A DNA stretch of 6,912 nucleotides from an uncultured Actinomycetes bacterium (GTDB lineage Bacteria > Actinomycetota > Actinomycetes > Nanopelagicales > Nanopelagicaceae), in NCBI GenBank assembly GCA_903901905.1, contig CAIUSQ010000099.1, positions 1 to 6,912 on the forward strand, given 5' to 3'. Each line of letters starts with the position of its first letter. Position 1 is the stretch's first letter. The position numbers were made by a program, and so were the translations under genes. Below, one piece after another: positions 4,944 through 6,912 of the stretch. The notes beneath the pieces are model-generated. The model saw nothing but the letters and a program-made list of their open reading frames with translations, was not told the origin of the DNA and did no database searches.

Positions 4944-5277
4944 CACAATCGCATATGTGATTCATCTACTTTCTATAGTGGGAATTCTTTTTCTTTTGCT
5001 CCGCGAAACAAAGAAGAGCGCTCGCAGACTTAATCCTGGCGTTTTGCATGCGACTCTGACTGCGTTGATTGCAGGGCTGATCATGGTCGGCCTACATAAC
5101 TCAGTAAAACCAGAAGAAACCCTTAATCACACAACTATCGGCATAAAGTTTCTAGTGTTGTTAGTGATACTTGGCCTTGGATACAAAAATCTAAAAAAAC
5201 CAGAACTCACTAGAAATGTTTGGCTACTGATGTTGGGGCTAACGATATTTAATATTGTAATCGCCTCTGCTCGATAA
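4930..5277 (+). CDS. Uncharacterised four-helix membrane protein
   Basis: I cannot assign a family. The 115-residue product is hydrophobic, with four likely membrane helices at about 6-24, 37-56, 70-86 and 96-113. Basic loops (RETKKSARR after helix 1 and KNLKK after helix 3) suggest that the N- and C-termini face outside and those loops lie in the cytoplasm. Histidines fall at 12, 40, 56 and 67, near helix faces or ends, an arrangement seen in some haem- or metal-binding four-helix bundles; this is only a resemblance. The ATG follows a leaderless -10 hexamer. dacB begins 8 nt after the stop with its Shine-Dalgarno over this stop, so the two are very likely one operon, which hints at an envelope-related role. 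Confidence 0.75.
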   Translation: MRAINTIAYVIHLLSIVGILFLLLRETKKSARRLNPGVLHATLTALIAGLIMVGLHNSVKPEETLNHTTIGIKFLVLLVILGLGYKNLKKPELTRNVWLLMLGLTIFNIVIASAR

Positions 5278-5280
5278 AGG
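5277..5280 (+). promoter_or_regulatory. Shine-Dalgarno for dacB
   Basis: AAGG begins on the last base of the upstream stop codon (TAA at 5275-5277) and ends 5 nt before the ATG at 5286. This arrangement suggests translation of dacB from a shared mRNA rather than from its own promoter. Confidence 0.5.
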
Positions 5281-5285
5281 TTTCA

Positions 5286-6461
5286 ATGTTTAAATCCAGA
5301 AGCGTTTTAGTCGCAACTATTGTCTTAACTTTGGTTTCATCACCAGCTAATGCAAGTCTTAAACCAACAGAAATCCCATCTGTTTTTGAAAAACTCTTAA
5401 ATTCCCCAACTTTGTCCAACCCGGCAATGATTGTTATAGATGGTTCGACAGGTGAAACAATTTATGAAAAGAATGTATACGCACAACGTAAACCCGCTTC
5501 AGTAATGAAACTATTAACAGCAGCAATAGTTTTGCAATATCTAGATCCACTTAAAGTCTTCACCACAGAAGTTCGCATCGCTCCTGAAATAAATACAATT
5601 TATATTAAAGGTTCATTGGACCCATGGGTCGGTACCACTCATTCGGTTGCGAGAAAAATGAGTAGAGCTTCATTAACTCATATGGCAAGCAATGCAACCA
5701 ATGCAATACGCAGCTATAACGCTGGTGAGCTAGTTGACTACACCGTCATATACAGTGATTTATTTGAGCAAGATGTAAAAAACTTCAAGACATATTGGGC
5801 CAAGCGTGGTTTTAAACCAAAATTTAAGGCTGAAAAAGCAGATCAAATGTTTAGCGAAACTGCTATCCCAATACTTACAGAAACTTCGCCTACAGTTGCA
5901 AAAATTCTAGATTGGATGATGTTGTGGAGTGACAATCAACTTGCTGAGAGATTAGCTCGCTTATCTTCACAGGCTGCTGGAGAACCATTTGGAATTTTAG
6001 GTGTCGAAAGAATCTTCAAAAAGCTCTTAGCTGAACTTCAAATAGATTCATCAAAACTTGTAGTAAAGGATGCAAGTGGTTTATCAAAGTCAAATAAAGT
6101 TACAGCAAAGATGATTGGTGAACTTCTATATAAACTTCGAAAAGATCCACGATTTGCGGGCCTTTATCCGGTGTTACCAGTTAGCGGTGTCTCTGGAACT
6201 TTAAACGAGCGTTTTATCGATACAGCACCAACAGCGGTCGGTCTAGTGCGGGCAAAAACTGGATCGCTTAACGGTACTGCCACATTGGCTGGGTATGTAG
6301 AGTCTTCAGATCGCGAGTATGTTTTTGTCACACTTGCCGATCAGATTCCAAGAGGGTACACATCACTCAAAAAGGCACGAGCAGCGATCGATAAAATTCT
6401 TGGGCGAATCGCTGCCCCCAATATTCCAGCAGAGATTTCTCCCTTACCTTCAGGGATTTAA
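5286..6461 (+). CDS. dacB: D-alanyl-D-alanine carboxypeptidase, PBP4/DacB type (class C penicillin-binding protein)
   Basis: A secreted 391-residue serine peptidase expected to trim the terminal D-Ala from peptidoglycan stem peptides and perhaps cleave cross-links. A signal peptide (basic MFKSR, hydrophobic 7-19) probably ends at ANA, with cleavage after residue 23. The three active-site motifs are intact: SVMK at 72-75 with nucleophile Ser72, SDN at 215-217, and KTG at 324-326. The region IVIDGSTGETIYEKN before SxxK and KDASGLSKSN before KTG are also typical. The SxxK-to-SxN distance is about 143 residues, against about 240 in E. coli PBP4, so the extra domains inserted there are reduced. 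There is no C-terminal membrane anchor. It is the second gene of a two-gene operon, and its stop abuts that of the convergent propeller gene. Confidence 0.93.
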   Translation: MFKSRSVLVATIVLTLVSSPANASLKPTEIPSVFEKLLNSPTLSNPAMIVIDGSTGETIYEKNVYAQRKPASVMKLLTAAIVLQYLDPLKVFTTEVRIAPEINTIYIKGSLDPWVGTTHSVARKMSRASLTHMASNATNAIRSYNAGELVDYTVIYSDLFEQDVKNFKTYWAKRGFKPKFKAEKADQMFSETAIPILTETSPTVAKILDWMMLWSDNQLAERLARLSSQAAGEPFGILGVERIFKKLLAELQIDSSKLVVKDASGLSKSNKVTAKMIGELLYKLRKDPRFAGLYPVLPVSGVSGTLNERFIDTAPTAVGLVRAKTGSLNGTATLAGYVESSDREYVFVTLADQIPRGYTSLKKARAAIDKILGRIAAPNIPAEISPLPSGI

Positions 6462-6912
6462 TTAGCTATTTGAGTAAATCTTTATCTGCCCTCGGTAACA
6501 AGCAACCCATGTGTTCTTAGTCGGATTGTCGTAAGTAACTCCAATCGGTTCTGGACAAACTTTTATTGTTTCCAAAACTTTCATATCTAAGGTTTGAATT
6601 TTTGACATCGTGTTGCTTAAATAATTTACAACAAAGAGCTCAGAGCCGTCAGAAGATAAAGCAAGGCTTCTAGCCTTATTACCAGTTCGCACAGATTTAC
6701 CAGGTTTGTTTGTTATTAAATCCCAAGATGCAACGCGTCCAGATAGATTCATAGTCACATACATTTTTGTTCCATCTGGTGAGAGAACTACTGCTCGAGG
6801 ATTACTTCCAATTGGAATATAGGTAGTTGAAAAGTCTGCAAGGTTGATAACGTGAATTCTGCTACCTCCCATTTCGGCAACATATGCCTTACTGGAGTCT
6901 TTACTAATAGCA
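6462..6912 (-). CDS. YVTN-type beta-propeller protein, C-terminal part (5' end off window)
   Basis: The frame is open to the right edge; residues before the internal Met at 6872 read AISKDSSKAYVAE, in register with the repeat, so the gene is truncated by the window, not a 136-residue protein. About 150 residues are visible, with propeller blades of roughly 42-44 residues marked by SKDSSKAYVAEMGGSRIHVINL, SPDGTKMYVTMNLSGRVASWDL and SSDGSELFVVNYLSNTMSKIQ, then a degenerate last blade with two Cys (CPEPIGV and WVACYRG) ending KIYSNS. Such YVTN/SMP-30-like propellers are usually exported or surface proteins that bind ligands or partners; the signal peptide and function cannot be seen. The stop lies directly next to the dacB stop with no intergenic base. 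Confidence 0.85.
   Translation of the reverse strand, partial: AISKDSSKAYVAEMGGSRIHVINLADFSTTYIPIGSNPRAVVLSPDGTKMYVTMNLSGRVASWDLITNKPGKSVRTGNKARSLALSSDGSELFVVNYLSNTMSKIQTLDMKVLETIKVCPEPIGVTYDNPTKNTWVACYRGQIKIYSNS

Noticed and set aside
6462..6872. A complete 136-residue propeller gene starting at 6872
   Set aside because: The frame remains open to the window edge and the residues upstream of that Met continue the blade repeat, so the Met is internal and the gene is truncated by the window.
1..6912. Mobile elements, CRISPR arrays, tRNA or rRNA genes, defence or toxin-antitoxin systems
   Set aside because: No transposase or integrase motifs, no regularly spaced direct repeats, no tRNA-like cloverleaf and no toxin-like small gene pair were seen; gene content is housekeeping and transport.

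Overview
The window looks like chromosomal DNA from a small-genome, AT-leaning actinobacterium, most likely a freshwater Nanopelagicales (acI, Planktophila/Nanopelagicus-like) lineage. This is an inference. It rests on proteins of actinobacterial type (the TrmH-family N-terminus, a CbiM/PDGLE/CbiQ/CbiO set, a secreted DacB), on AT-rich third codon positions, and on extreme compaction: stop codons that overlap or abut, 1-30 nt gene overlaps, and promoters with almost no leader.

Layout. Positions 1-146 hold the possible 3' end of a plus-strand gene and a perfect 9-bp hairpin. Positions 147-2658 are a four-gene minus-strand operon for an energy-coupling-factor (ECF) nickel/cobalt importer. It is read cbiM, PDGLE (NikN-type) subunit, cbiQ, cbiO, so translation runs right to left. 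A 152-bp divergent intergenic region follows (2659-2810). On the plus strand come a seven-repeat TPR protein (2811-3761) and an overlapping low-molecular-weight protein tyrosine phosphatase (3733-4263). A TrmH/SpoU-family RNA 2'-O-methyltransferase (4260-4907) converges on the phosphatase with overlapping stop codons. A 22-bp divergent gap separates it from a plus-strand pair, a four-helix membrane protein (4930-5277) and a secreted PBP4-type D-Ala-D-Ala carboxypeptidase DacB (5286-6461). The minus-strand 3' part of a YVTN-type beta-propeller protein (6462 to past 6912) closes the window, its stop abutting that of dacB.

How the genes work together. The importer operon is complete for a group I ECF transporter: CbiM is the metal-binding S component, the PDGLE protein its auxiliary subunit, CbiQ the T component and CbiO the ATPase. 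A near-perfect 17-bp palindrome lies immediately upstream of the cbiM -10 element and resembles the Nur (nickel) operator of Streptomyces. That suggests, but does not prove, metal repression and a nickel substrate. The other transcription units appear to be housekeeping: RNA modification, peptidoglycan trimming, and protein-tyrosine dephosphorylation coupled to a TPR scaffold.

The main regulatory theme is leaderless transcription. All four transcription-unit starts visible here have a TAnnnT -10 hexamer ending 6-7 nt before the ATG and no Shine-Dalgarno, whereas several genes inside operons have a recognisable Shine-Dalgarno or overlap the gene before. I saw no CRISPR array, tRNA, rRNA, insertion sequence or defence locus. 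The window is mostly ordinary core-genome content, and its most interesting signals are regulatory.
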